Part shown: in pieces, positions 30,443-38,344 of the stretch
How the letters are laid out: each line of letters begins with the position of its first letter
How positions within the stretch are numbered: position 1 is the stretch's first letter
Origin: Beutenbergia cavernae DSM 12333
GTDB lineage: Bacteria; Actinomycetota; Actinomycetes; Actinomycetales; Beutenbergiaceae
Direction of reading: 5' to 3'
Length of the DNA: 64,000 nucleotides
NCBI RefSeq assembly: GCF_000023105.1
Contig: NC_012669.1
Span: 2,977,025-3,041,024, forward strand
Notes under the pieces: generated by a model
The model's database searches: none
What the model was told of the DNA's origin: nothing
The model's input: only the letters and a program-made list of their open reading frames with translations
Program-made: the position numbers and the translations under genes

Positions 30443-31168
30443 TCAGGTCGCGTCACCTCCCGTGCGGGTCGAGCGGATGATGCGGACGACGTCCTCGAGG
30501 TGCGTGTGCATCGCGTCGCGCGCACCCGCGCCGTCACCGGCGGCGATGAGGTCGACGATCGCGCGGTGCTCGTCGAAGTCCGCCCGCGGGTCGCCGTGGA
30601 GTCGCAGGATCTGCCGCTGGTCGTCACCGTGGACCTCGGCGAGCGTGTCCATCGTGTCGCCGAGGACGGCGTTGCCCGTCGCGCGGGCGATGGCGCGGTG
30701 GAGATCCATGTTGACGTGCCACAGGTTCGCCGCCCCGGTCTCGAGGCAGCGCTCCGCCTCGGCGAGCGTCTCCTCGACGAGCTGCAGGGCCGGCGCGTCG
30801 TGCGCCCGCGCGGCGAGCTCCGCGATCCCGGGCTCGATGACGAGCCGCGCCTCGAGCAGCTCGACGAGCTGGTCGACGTCGGCCGGCGGGTTCATCGTGT
30901 TGGCGAGGACCATCCGGCCCGCGTTGGGACCGACGTAGATGCCGGACCCGTGCCGGAACTCCAGGATGCCGAGCCCCTCGAGGCGGCGCAGCGCCTCACG
31001 AACCGTGGGCACGGCCACCTCGAACCGTGTGGCGAGGGTCCGCACGGAGTCGATGGACTCGCCGACCTGGAGTCCGCGCTCGGCGATGAGCCGGACGACG
31101 CGGTCGGCCAGCTCCGCCGACAGGTCCTTCCGCACGACCGGGTCCATGCGCGCCGCCGGGATAGTCAC
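30443..31168 (-). CDS. GntR/FadR-family transcriptional regulator
   Basis: A 241-residue regulator. The N-terminal winged helix-turn-helix (about 15-80) contains SVRTLATRFEVAVPTVREAL and HGSGIYV; the C-terminal FCD domain (about 95-230) is all-helical with candidate metal-ligand residues (Asp and three His) in the usual order, including HRAIARATGN and HRAIVDLI. FCD regulators often sense sugar acids or carboxylates, matching the dehydratase in the locus. GTG 31168 has no Shine-Dalgarno sequence and lies inside the operator; ATG 31147 is the alternative start. It probably controls the whole minus-strand locus down to 21712. Confidence 0.85.
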   Translation of the reverse strand: MTIPAARMDPVVRKDLSAELADRVVRLIAERGLQVGESIDSVRTLATRFEVAVPTVREALRRLEGLGILEFRHGSGIYVGPNAGRMVLANTMNPPADVDQLVELLEARLVIEPGIAELAARAHDAPALQLVEETLAEAERCLETGAANLWHVNMDLHRAIARATGNAVLGDTMDTLAEVHGDDQRQILRLHGDPRADFDEHRAIVDLIAAGDGAGARDAMHTHLEDVVRIIRSTRTGGDAT

Positions 31169-31188
31169 CAGGTGATCTAATCACTTGG
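31168..31188. promoter_or_regulatory. GntR operator at its own promoter
   Basis: The core GTGAT-CTA-ATCAC (31172-31184) is a perfect inverted repeat, extended to CCA...TGG with one mismatch pair. It covers the likely -10 region and the start codon region of the GntR gene, consistent with autorepression. A second copy lies at 29106-29118. Confidence 0.75.
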
Positions 31189-31214
31189 CCCGGACGCGCG
31201 TCCAGGGGTTGCCG

Positions 31215-31985
31215 TCAGTCCTCGGCGTCGCCCCACGCCAGGGAGACACGCTCGAACGCGACCGCGTAGCCCACGCCGAGGCGCTCCCCCGCTGCCCGCG
31301 CGAACCCCCCGAGGAACTCCTCCGGGTCGAAGTCCGCCCAGCCCAGCCCCTCGATGTAGGCGCGATGCTCCGCGAGGGACGCGACGCCGTCGTCGAACGT
31401 CTCGGTCACGTCCACGCCGTGCCGGGAGAACGGCGACGCCGCCACCCACACCTCGCTCACGCCACCCCACGGCTCGAGCCCGTCCGTGAGCTGGTCGTGG
31501 AAGACCCACCGGTTGCCCGCGTCCCGGACGGCGTCCAGCACCGCCCGTCCGGTCGCGATGTGGTCGGCCTGGTTCGGTGCCGAACCGGGGCCCCAGGAGT
31601 CGTGGAAGTTGCCGGTGATGACGATGTCCGGCCGGTGCCGGCGGACCGCCTCGGCGATCACCCGCCGCATCGGGAGCCCGTACTCCAGGACGCCGTCGTC
31701 CAGCCCGGCGAACTCGACGTCGCTCACGCCCACGACGGCGCACGACGCCCGCTGCTCCGCCTCCCGCACGACCCGCGCCTCGTCCGGGTGCATCCCGTCG
31801 ATCCCGGCCTCACCGCTCGTCAGGAGGAGATAGGCCACCTGCTTGCCCTGGCGCGTCCACCGCGACACCGCGGCGGAGCCCCCGAACTCCATGTCGTCGG
31901 GGTGGGCGACGACGGCGAGGGCTCGCTCCCAGTCCTCGCGCAGCGCTCGCAGGGGTTCTGTCGGCGTCGGCGTGTCGGTGCTCAT
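31215..31985 (-). CDS. PIG-L family deacetylase
   Basis: A 256-residue zinc-dependent N-acetylglucosaminyl deacetylase-like protein. The zinc motif VVAHPDDMEFGG lies at about 25-36, followed by ITGNFHDSWGPGS and the third ligand in QADHIATGR at about 137. Relatives include MshB and Mca of mycothiol metabolism and various sugar or natural-product deacetylases; the acidic C-terminus here does not decide among them. ATG 31985 is 7 nt after TAGGTT and has no Shine-Dalgarno sequence. It follows the methyltransferase gene with 10 bp between. Confidence 0.85.
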   Translation of the reverse strand: MSTDTPTPTEPLRALREDWERALAVVAHPDDMEFGGSAAVSRWTRQGKQVAYLLLTSGEAGIDGMHPDEARVVREAEQRASCAVVGVSDVEFAGLDDGVLEYGLPMRRVIAEAVRRHRPDIVITGNFHDSWGPGSAPNQADHIATGRAVLDAVRDAGNRWVFHDQLTDGLEPWGGVSEVWVAASPFSRHGVDVTETFDDGVASLAEHRAYIEGLGWADFDPEEFLGGFARAAGERLGVGYAVAFERVSLAWGDAED

Positions 31986-31992
31986 ACCCGCG

Positions 31993-31998
31993 AACCTA
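31993..31998 (-). promoter_or_regulatory. -10 box of PIG-L gene embedded in upstream stop codon
   Basis: On the minus strand TAGGTT is followed by 7 nt and the ATG at 31985. Its first three bases (31998-31996) are the TAG stop codon of the methyltransferase gene. Confidence 0.55.
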
Positions 31999-32601
31999 CG
32001 CCGCGCTGAGCACCGCCACCAGGAAGTCCCCGGACGCGGTGAACGGGCGCAGGTCCCATGTCGCGAGCCGGACGTCGATGGCGAGTCCGGCCGCGCCGAC
32101 GTCCGCGTCGAACCGCTCGAAGGGATACCCGCGGCCGGCACCGAAGCCGACCACCGCGCGGCCGCCGGGCGCGAGGTGCGCCCGGAACCGGCGCAGCACC
32201 TCGGCCTCCGATCCGGGCGCGAGGAACGTCATGACGTTCCCGGCGCACACCACCAGGTCGAACGGCTCAGGGATGTCGCGGGACGGGAGGTCGAGTTCCG
32301 CGAGATCGCCGACCAGCCACGTCGGGCCGGGATGGTCGGCCCGGGCCGCCTCCACGAGCACCGGGTCGACGTCCACGCCGACCACCGTGTGCCCCCGCGA
32401 CGCCAGCGCCGCGCCCACCCGCCCCGGCCCGCACCCGGCGTCGAGGATCCGTGCACCGCGCGGCACCATCGCGTCGGCGAGCCGCGCCTCGCCGTCCAGG
32501 TCGGCGCCCTGGGCCGCCATCGCACGGAACCGCTCCACGTACCAGGTCGAGTGGTTCGGGTTGGCGGCGGTGATCTGTTCCCACTGGCTCGGCTCGCGCA
32601 C
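31996..32601 (-). CDS. Class I SAM-dependent methyltransferase
   Basis: A 201-residue methyltransferase. Motif I ILDAGCGPGRVGAAL lies at about 51-65, VVGVDVDP at about 74, motif IV-like DLVVCAGNVMTFL at about 115, and GRAVVGFGAGRGYPF follows. The substrate is unknown. GTG 32601 is used, placed 6 nt after a weak GAGAAT box; no Shine-Dalgarno sequence is visible. It lies between a VanY-like peptidase gene and a PIG-L deacetylase gene on the same strand. Confidence 0.8.
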   Translation of the reverse strand: MREPSQWEQITAANPNHSTWYVERFRAMAAQGADLDGEARLADAMVPRGARILDAGCGPGRVGAALASRGHTVVGVDVDPVLVEAARADHPGPTWLVGDLAELDLPSRDIPEPFDLVVCAGNVMTFLAPGSEAEVLRRFRAHLAPGGRAVVGFGAGRGYPFERFDADVGAAGLAIDVRLATWDLRPFTASGDFLVAVLSAA

Positions 32602-32624
32602 GGGACCATTCTCGTGCCGCGACG

Positions 32625-33305
32625 TCAGTCCCAGCCGTGCGACGCATCGGCGAACATCTCGCCGCAGGTGCCGCCGGGTTCGATCGTCGCCTCGAAGTGC
32701 CACACCTCGTTCGCGTAGGTGCGGCAGAGCCCGAACTCCCACCCGTGCTCCCCGAGCCAGAGCGCGCCGTCCGTCGGGCCGACGTCGATCGCGGCGCCGG
32801 CCACGTGCTCCGAGGTGTCGGGCGGGAGCACCCACCGGTGCGCCTCGTCCACCGAGCCGTAGCGGCGGACGGCGTCGTCCACGAGCGCCTGCTGCTCCTC
32901 GGCGGTCCGCCAGCCCGACGTCAGGGTCAGCGGGACGCCGTCCTCGGCGGCCGCGGCCTGCGCCAGCTCGAACCGACGCTCCAGCTCCGGGTCCAGGCCG
33001 GTCGCGGCTTCGCCGCCGGTCGACGCCGGGGGCCGGTCGGGCTGATCCGCGACCGGGGACCGGTCCGTGGGCTCGGCGGCCGGCGACCATTCGGTCGGCT
33101 CCGTGCCCGGCGCGAGGAGCCGCGCGGCCCCGAACGCGCCGGCCACCAGCACCGCGGCGAGCACGGTGGCGACGAGGCCGCGGCGACGCCGCGCGGTGGC
33201 GCGCGACCGGGCGACCCGCGGCCGTCCCGAGAGATCCCGGCCGGACGAGCGGGCAGGGCGGCGAGGCTCCGGAGGGGCGGGCGGGGTCGAGCGGAGGTGT
33301 GTCAT
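32625..33305 (-). CDS. M15 (VanY-like) D-alanyl-D-alanine carboxypeptidase
   Basis: A 226-residue membrane-anchored peptidase. A cytosolic Arg/Pro-rich tail precedes one transmembrane helix (about 44-65), then a Pro/Ser/Thr linker and the peptidase domain (about 105-226). Zinc ligands are in SEHVAGAAIDVGP (HxxxxxxD, at about 168) and NEVWHFE near 208, the M15 pattern. It would trim D-Ala from peptidoglycan stem peptides outside the membrane. The ATG at 33305 gives a clean N-terminus. It is divergent from a two-component system, which may regulate it. Confidence 0.85.
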   Translation of the reverse strand: MTHLRSTPPAPPEPRRPARSSGRDLSGRPRVARSRATARRRRGLVATVLAAVLVAGAFGAARLLAPGTEPTEWSPAAEPTDRSPVADQPDRPPASTGGEAATGLDPELERRFELAQAAAAEDGVPLTLTSGWRTAEEQQALVDDAVRRYGSVDEAHRWVLPPDTSEHVAGAAIDVGPTDGALWLGEHGWEFGLCRTYANEVWHFEATIEPGGTCGEMFADASHGWD

Positions 33306-33374
33306 GGCATCGAGCGTCGCCGGAGAGCGCGCCCCGCGTCGTCGGCCCGGGACCCGAGATCGGGCACCGTCCGA

Positions 33375-33412
33375 AGGGCGGAGTTCTCTTCCGGTCTCCG
33401 CCCCTGGGCGGA
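33375..33412. promoter_or_regulatory. Repeated GGGCGGAG motif between peptidase and kinase genes
   Basis: GGGCGGAG (33375-33382) is inverted as CTCCGCCC (33395-33402) across a 12-nt loop and repeated directly at 33405-33412. Three copies in the 173-bp divergent gap suggest binding sites, perhaps for the NarL-type regulator encoded at 34669. A hairpin role is the alternative. Confidence 0.4.
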
Positions 33413-33466
33413 GGCCCGGTGCGGCGCACCCCACCTGCGGACGACGCGTGAGCGGCGCCGGCAGCC

Positions 33467-33472
33467 TAGCCT
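33467..33472 (+). promoter_or_regulatory. -10 box, leaderless promoter of second kinase operon
   Basis: TAGCCT, then 6 nt (CGACAC), then GTG 33479. No Shine-Dalgarno sequence. Confidence 0.55.
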
Positions 33473-33478
33473 CGACAC

Positions 33479-34672
33479 GTGGCCAGCGACCGACCCAGGA
33501 GCCCTCTCCTCGAGGACGCCGGGATCGCGCTCGCCGCGGGGGCGGTGTGGTTCGGGGCCATCGCCCTGCTGACGACGAGCGAGATCTGGAACCCGCGCTG
33601 GCTCTCGGCGTACTGGTGGACCGGAGCCTGGATCGTCGTCGCCCTGGCCCTGCGGCGCGTCGCGCCGGGGCCGCTGTTCTGGATCACCGTGGTGGGCTAC
33701 CCGCTCGTCCAGCGCACGGGCCTGCAGTCCTACTTCGTGGTGCTGCCCCTGATGGTCGTCGCGTTCGCCGCCACGCGCGCCGGCGCGGTCCAGCCCGCGC
33801 TCGCCGCCATCACGGGCGCCGCGTCGTCCGCCGCCCTGCTCTTCGTCGGCGGATTCGTCCCGCTGACGGGCGGCCTCACCTGGTTCGGCCGGCCGTGGTT
33901 CTCCGGCAGCCCCTCGGAGGTCGTCACGCTCGCCGCCCTCGTGGGCGGTTCTGCCGTGCTCGGCACCGTCATCCGCCGTCTCGACCTCACCACGCAGTCG
34001 CTGCGGGAGAGCAACGCCGAGCTCCGCGCGCTGCACGCGATGCGCGCACGTCAGGCGGTCGCCGCGGAACGCACCCGGATCGCGCGCGAGCTGCACGACG
34101 TCGTCGCGCACCACCTCACGGCGATCGTGGTCCGCGCGCAGGCGGCGGACCGGGTCGCGGCGCACCAGCCCGCGGCACCGTCCGAGGCCGTGCGCTGGAT
34201 CGCGCAGGAGGGCGGCACCGCCCTGACCGCGATGCGCTCCGTGGTCCGGGTCCTCCGCGACGACGCCCCGGCGCCCGCCGTGCCGGCACCGTCGCTGCAC
34301 GCCGTCGTCGCCACCGCCGACCGCATGCGAGCCGCCGGGCACACGGTCGACCTCACCCTGCCGGCCGAGCCGCGGAGCCTCGCGCCCGAGATCGAGCTCG
34401 CCGTGGTCCGCATCGTCCAGGAGGGACTCACGAACGTGCTGCTGCACTCCCGCGCCGAGACGAGCGTCGTCGTCGTCGACGACGCCGGAACTCACGTCGA
34501 CGTCACCGTGCGTGACCCCGGCCCCGCTCGGCCCGCCGGCCCGGACGAGGGGGGCGGTCACGGCATCGCGGGGATGCGCGAACGCGTCGAGGCGCTCGGC
34601 GGCTCGTTCGCCGCGGGGCCTGACGGCGACGGCTGGGTCGTGCACGCGCGGCTCGGCGGGGCGGCGTCGTGA
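33479..34672 (+). CDS. NarL-family sensor histidine kinase
   Basis: A 397-residue kinase. Four to six hydrophobic helices lie in about 14-165, followed by a coiled coil. The HisKA_3 domain carries the phospho-His in RIARELHDVVAHHLTAI (about 205), and the HATPase domain has TNVLLHS at the N-box position (about 318) and HGIAGMRERVEALGG near 360. The asparagine-containing N box reads ltNVLLHSR rather than the usual NxxKH, still with Asn. It starts at GTG 33479 from a leaderless promoter and overlaps the response regulator gene by 4 bp. Confidence 0.9.
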   Translation: MASDRPRSPLLEDAGIALAAGAVWFGAIALLTTSEIWNPRWLSAYWWTGAWIVVALALRRVAPGPLFWITVVGYPLVQRTGLQSYFVVLPLMVVAFAATRAGAVQPALAAITGAASSAALLFVGGFVPLTGGLTWFGRPWFSGSPSEVVTLAALVGGSAVLGTVIRRLDLTTQSLRESNAELRALHAMRARQAVAAERTRIARELHDVVAHHLTAIVVRAQAADRVAAHQPAAPSEAVRWIAQEGGTALTAMRSVVRVLRDDAPAPAVPAPSLHAVVATADRMRAAGHTVDLTLPAEPRSLAPEIELAVVRIVQEGLTNVLLHSRAETSVVVVDDAGTHVDVTVRDPGPARPAGPDEGGGHGIAGMRERVEALGGSFAAGPDGDGWVVHARLGGAAS

Positions 34673-35361
34673 CCGGCGCGGAGCCGCAGACCCCGATCCG
34701 GCTGCTCGTGGCGGACGACCAGCCGACGATCCGGCTCGGCCTGCGCATGATCCTCGACAACGAGCCCGACCTCACGGTCGTGGCCGAGGCGGACGACGGC
34801 GAGGCCGCCGTCGCCGCGGCCCGCGAGCTGCGCCCGGACGTCGTCCTCATGGACGTCCGCATGCCACGCGTCGACGGCATCCAGGCGGCCGCGCGCCTCA
34901 CCGCCGACCCCGAGCTGGCCGGCGTGCGCACGATCGTGCTCACCACGTTCGACGACGACGCGTACGTGTACGGCGCGCTCCGTGCGGGCGCGGCCGGCTT
35001 CCTCCTCAAGGACGTCGGGCCGGACGCGCTCGTCGACGCCGTCCGTCGCGTGCACGCCGGCGACTCGCTGCTCGACCCGAGCGTCACGCGGCGCGTGATC
35101 GAGCGGTACGTCGAGCTCGCCGACGCCGCGCCCGTCCTCCCGGGCGCCGCGGCCGCCGCTCGCCTCACGCGTCGCGAGCACGAGGTGCTCCTCGCCGTCG
35201 CGCGGGGCAGCTCGAACCGGGAGATCGGTGCCGCGCTCGACGTGTCCGAGGCGACGGTCAAGAGCCACGTCAGGTCGCTGCTCGCGAAGCTCGGGCTGGC
35301 GAGCCGGGTCCAACTCGTGATCTTCGCGTACTCCGAGGGCCTGGTCAGCGCGCGCCGGTGA
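34669..35361 (+). CDS. NarL/LuxR-type response regulator
   Basis: A 230-residue response regulator. The receiver contains VADDQPTIRLGLRM, the phospho-acceptor Asp in VVLMDVRMPRVDG at about 61, LTTFDDD and LLKDVG; the LuxR helix-turn-helix (about 165-225) contains LTRREHEVLLAVARGSSNRE and ATVKSHVRSLLAKLGL. GTG 34669 overlaps the kinase stop as GTGA. Possible target: the divergent M15 peptidase gene through the GGGCGGAG repeats. Its 3' end overlaps the convergent MFS gene by 17 bp. Confidence 0.9.
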   Translation: MTGAEPQTPIRLLVADDQPTIRLGLRMILDNEPDLTVVAEADDGEAAVAAARELRPDVVLMDVRMPRVDGIQAAARLTADPELAGVRTIVLTTFDDDAYVYGALRAGAAGFLLKDVGPDALVDAVRRVHAGDSLLDPSVTRRVIERYVELADAAPVLPGAAAAARLTRREHEVLLAVARGSSNREIGAALDVSEATVKSHVRSLLAKLGLASRVQLVIFAYSEGLVSARR

Positions 35362-36775
35362 CGCCCGACCCGGCGGTGCGGCGGAGCGCCACCGCCTCGG
35401 CCGCCGGCAGCAGCATGACGACGGCGAGCGCGAGGAACGCGATCCGGAAGGGGGCGGCGGGGCCGCCGAGCACACCGCCGAACCAGCCGGCCTGCGCGGC
35501 CACGTCGCCGAGCCGCACGAGCAGGGCGCCGACGGCGATGCCGAGCCCGGAGCCGAGCTCCTGGACCGTCGCGTTGAGCGTGTTCGCGTCGCGCAGGTCG
35601 TCGGCGTCGACGTCGCTGAACGCGAGCGAGTTGTAAGCGGTGAAGCCGATCGAGCGGGCGACGCCGCTCGCGCACAGCACGGCGAGCACGATCCAGGTCG
35701 GTGTCGTCGGCCCGAGGAACGCGATGGCCACGAGGCACCCGATCGAGCCCGCGATCGAGGCGAGCAGCACCGACCGGATGCCGAACCGGCGCATGAGCGG
35801 CGTCGTCGTCGGCTTGATGGCGACGTTCCCGACGAACAGCGCCACCACCACGGCTCCGGCCGCTGCCGCCGTCCAGCCGAACCCCAGCTGGAAGAACAGT
35901 GCCAGGAGGAACGGGATCGCCGTGATGACGAGGCGGTAGACCGAGCCCCCGGCCGCCGTCGCACGGAAGGACTCGATGCGCAGGATGCGCAGGTCGAGCA
36001 GGGGTCGCCGCGCCCGGAGCAGGTGCCGCACGGCCAGGAACGCGACGATCGCTGCCACCGCGAGCAGCACGGCGACGTGCCATCCGACGGCGGTGCCGGA
36101 GCCGACCTGCTCCATCCCGGTCACCAGCGCGAGGGTCGCGACGGCGACGAGCGCGAAGCCGGTCAGGTCGAGGTGCAGTCCGCGCTCCCCCGCCACGTCG
36201 GGCAGGATCCGCCGGCTCAGGACCAGGGCGAGCGCGCCCAGCGGCACGTTGATGAGGAAGATCCACTGCCAGGACGCGTACGTGCTGAGCACACCGCCCA
36301 CGAACGGGGCGATGACGGGCGCCACGAGTGCGGGCCACGTGAGGAACGCGATGGCGCGGACGAGGTCGTGCTTGGGGGTGGTCCGCAGCACGACGAGGCG
36401 GCCGACGGGGACCATGAGCGAGCCGCCGACGCCCTGCAGCACCCGGGCGGCGACGAGCATCGGCAGCGACTCCGCGAGCGCGCACCCCACGGACGCGACG
36501 GTGAAGATCGCGACGGCGACCATGAACACGCGCCGTGGTCCGAACCGGTCGGCGACCCAGCCGCTCGCGGGGATGAGCACGGCGAGGGTCAGGAGGTACG
36601 CCGTCATCGCGACGTTGATGTCGACGGCGCGCACGCCGAGATCCGCGGCGATCGCCGGCGCAGCCGGCGCGAGGATCGTCCCGTCGAGGATCTCCATGAA
36701 GAACGTGCCGGCGACGAGCAGCGCCGTCGCACGCGAGAACGCCGGCGCTGTCCTGGCGCTGTCGGACGTCGGCAC
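35345..36775 (-). CDS. MFS drug-efflux-like transporter
   Basis: A 476-residue major facilitator with about 14 hydrophobic helices, like the EmrB/DHA2 group. Motif A is GWVADRFGPRRVF at about 63, motif C-like region LVAPVIAPFVGGVLSTYASW at about 143. It exports hydrophobic drugs or other solutes by proton antiport; the substrate cannot be told. GTG 36775 has GGGAG 7 nt upstream, so it is not leaderless. No regulator is adjacent, except the unrelated divergent membrane protein gene. Confidence 0.85.
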   Translation of the reverse strand: MPTSDSARTAPAFSRATALLVAGTFFMEILDGTILAPAAPAIAADLGVRAVDINVAMTAYLLTLAVLIPASGWVADRFGPRRVFMVAVAIFTVASVGCALAESLPMLVAARVLQGVGGSLMVPVGRLVVLRTTPKHDLVRAIAFLTWPALVAPVIAPFVGGVLSTYASWQWIFLINVPLGALALVLSRRILPDVAGERGLHLDLTGFALVAVATLALVTGMEQVGSGTAVGWHVAVLLAVAAIVAFLAVRHLLRARRPLLDLRILRIESFRATAAGGSVYRLVITAIPFLLALFFQLGFGWTAAAAGAVVVALFVGNVAIKPTTTPLMRRFGIRSVLLASIAGSIGCLVAIAFLGPTTPTWIVLAVLCASGVARSIGFTAYNSLAFSDVDADDLRDANTLNATVQELGSGLGIAVGALLVRLGDVAAQAGWFGGVLGGPAAPFRIAFLALAVVMLLPAAEAVALRRTAGSGVTGAR

Positions 36776-36884
36776 GGCGGGCTCCCTCGGGTCGCCCGCA
36801 CGGTACTCGTGCGAAGCGCCGGCGATGCCGTCGCGTCCGCGACGTGACCGCCACGGCGTCGGGCACGTGCGACCATCTCCTCTC

Positions 36885-37820
36885 GTGACCGAGGACGACG
36901 GCGCGCGCAGGCGCCGCGCGCGGAGCCGCCGCTCAGGCGGGGCGGGCACGTCGGGGCTGCGTGCGCTCCGCGGCCGGTTCGCCGTGCGCAGCCGGCGCGA
37001 GGAACGCGGCCTGCCGTACGTCGACGCGGACGGCGCCGACGCCACCGGGAACGAGGCCGCGGAGACGCCGGTCACGCCGGATCGTCCGGCGCGGTCGGTC
37101 TCGCCGATCTCGTCGTACGCCGGCGACGGCGACTCGGAGCCACGGAAGGCCGGCAAGAAGCGCCGCTCCACCCCGGTCGGCAGGCGGGAGGAGCTCGACG
37201 TGGGGCCGGGCTGGTACGTCAGCCAGCTCGTGGGCTGGCTCGCCGTGGCCGTGGTGTCGTTCGCCGGCGGCGCCCTCATCCCCGTCATCTTCGCCACGGG
37301 TCCGCTCACGCTCCTCGAGACGAAGCTGACCGACGGCGTGTACGTCTACGAGCGACCCGTCATCGGCGCCATCGGGCTCTCCCTCGTCGCTCCCCTGCTC
37401 GGCGGGATCATCTGCGTGCCGCTCGTCTCCGCCCCCGCTGCCGCGCTCGGCCGCGTGGCGCTGGCCGCCCTCGCCCTCGCGCGCTCGTGGGGCACCACCG
37501 ACGCCGTGACGTTCACGCGCCGGCCCGGCCCGCGGGGGCTCGTGCCGGTGCGGCGCACCCGGATCTCCGACGCCGTGCTCACGTTCAGCATGGGCAGCTG
37601 GTCGGGCGGCGTGGCCGCCGGCGCCTGGGCGATCTCGACGGCGGTGCTGTACGCGATCGGGATCGTGCGCTGGCCGGTCACGAGCCCGGTCCTCATCGTG
37701 GTCCTCGGCCTCGTCCCGCTGGGCCTGGCCGGCTGGGGGACCGCGCGGGCCGTCCGCGGCTGGCGCCGGGGGGCGGACGGCGTCACCCTCGGCCGCCTGT
37801 ACGCACGCTCGGGTCGGTAG
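36885..37820 (+). CDS. Membrane protein of unknown function
   Basis: A 311-residue protein. The first 105 residues are disordered, Arg-rich then acidic; about four to five hydrophobic helices follow (about 108-135, 150-190, 238-262, 272-292). The start at GTG 36885 is the first in-frame candidate after the divergent MFS gene, with no Shine-Dalgarno sequence. I recognise no family. Its long charged N-terminus facing the cytosol could be an interaction tail. Confidence 0.6.
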   Translation: MTEDDGARRRRARSRRSGGAGTSGLRALRGRFAVRSRREERGLPYVDADGADATGNEAAETPVTPDRPARSVSPISSYAGDGDSEPRKAGKKRRSTPVGRREELDVGPGWYVSQLVGWLAVAVVSFAGGALIPVIFATGPLTLLETKLTDGVYVYERPVIGAIGLSLVAPLLGGIICVPLVSAPAAALGRVALAALALARSWGTTDAVTFTRRPGPRGLVPVRRTRISDAVLTFSMGSWSGGVAAGAWAISTAVLYAIGIVRWPVTSPVLIVVLGLVPLGLAGWGTARAVRGWRRGADGVTLGRLYARSGR

Positions 37821-37900
37821 ATCGGCCCGGGGCCGCTGCGCGGACGCGCCCTCGCGGGACTAGCGTGCGAGCCACAAGCCGCGAGCCGCGAGGAGTCATC

Positions 37901-38344
37901 GTGAAGATCCAGTTCGTCGCCGGATTCGGCCCGATCACCCGCGACGAGGCGGCCGCCGAGGGCTTCTGGGCGCAGTCTCTCGGGATCCCGTTCGACGAGC
38001 CGGTGCCCGGGTACTTCACGAACGACGACCTCGACGGCGTCAAGGCGTTCGCGCGCTGGCCGCTCACCCAGGCCGCGGAGGCGACGTTCGGCACGACCGA
38101 CTGGCCGAGCGACCTCCCGGTCCCCCAGGCCTGGCTGGAGCTCGACGTCGCGACGGCGGACGACGTCGCCGCGGCCGTGGGCGAGCTGCGGGCAGCCGGT
38201 GCGCGGGTCCTCACCGAGGCGCACGAGGAGCCGTGGGGCCAGACGACGGCGCGGGTCCAGAGCCCCGAGGGTCTGCTCGTCGGCGTGACGTACACGCCGT
38301 GGATGCACCGCGAGGCGGGCGGGGAGGTTACGCCGGTGGAGTAG
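37901..38344 (+). CDS. Glyoxalase/VOC-superfamily protein
   Basis: A 147-residue protein with two beta-alpha-beta-beta-beta half-modules of the vicinal-oxygen-chelate fold: FVAGFGPITRDEAAAEGFWA at the start, LELDVATADDVAAAVGELRA in the middle and the terminal VQSPEGLLVGVTYTPWMH. VOC members include glyoxalases, dioxygenases and antibiotic-binding proteins; the metal ligands are not obvious. GTG 37901 has AGGAG about 6 nt upstream. It overlaps the convergent permease gene by 17 bp. Confidence 0.8.
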   Translation: MKIQFVAGFGPITRDEAAAEGFWAQSLGIPFDEPVPGYFTNDDLDGVKAFARWPLTQAAEATFGTTDWPSDLPVPQAWLELDVATADDVAAAVGELRAAGARVLTEAHEEPWGQTTARVQSPEGLLVGVTYTPWMHREAGGEVTPVE

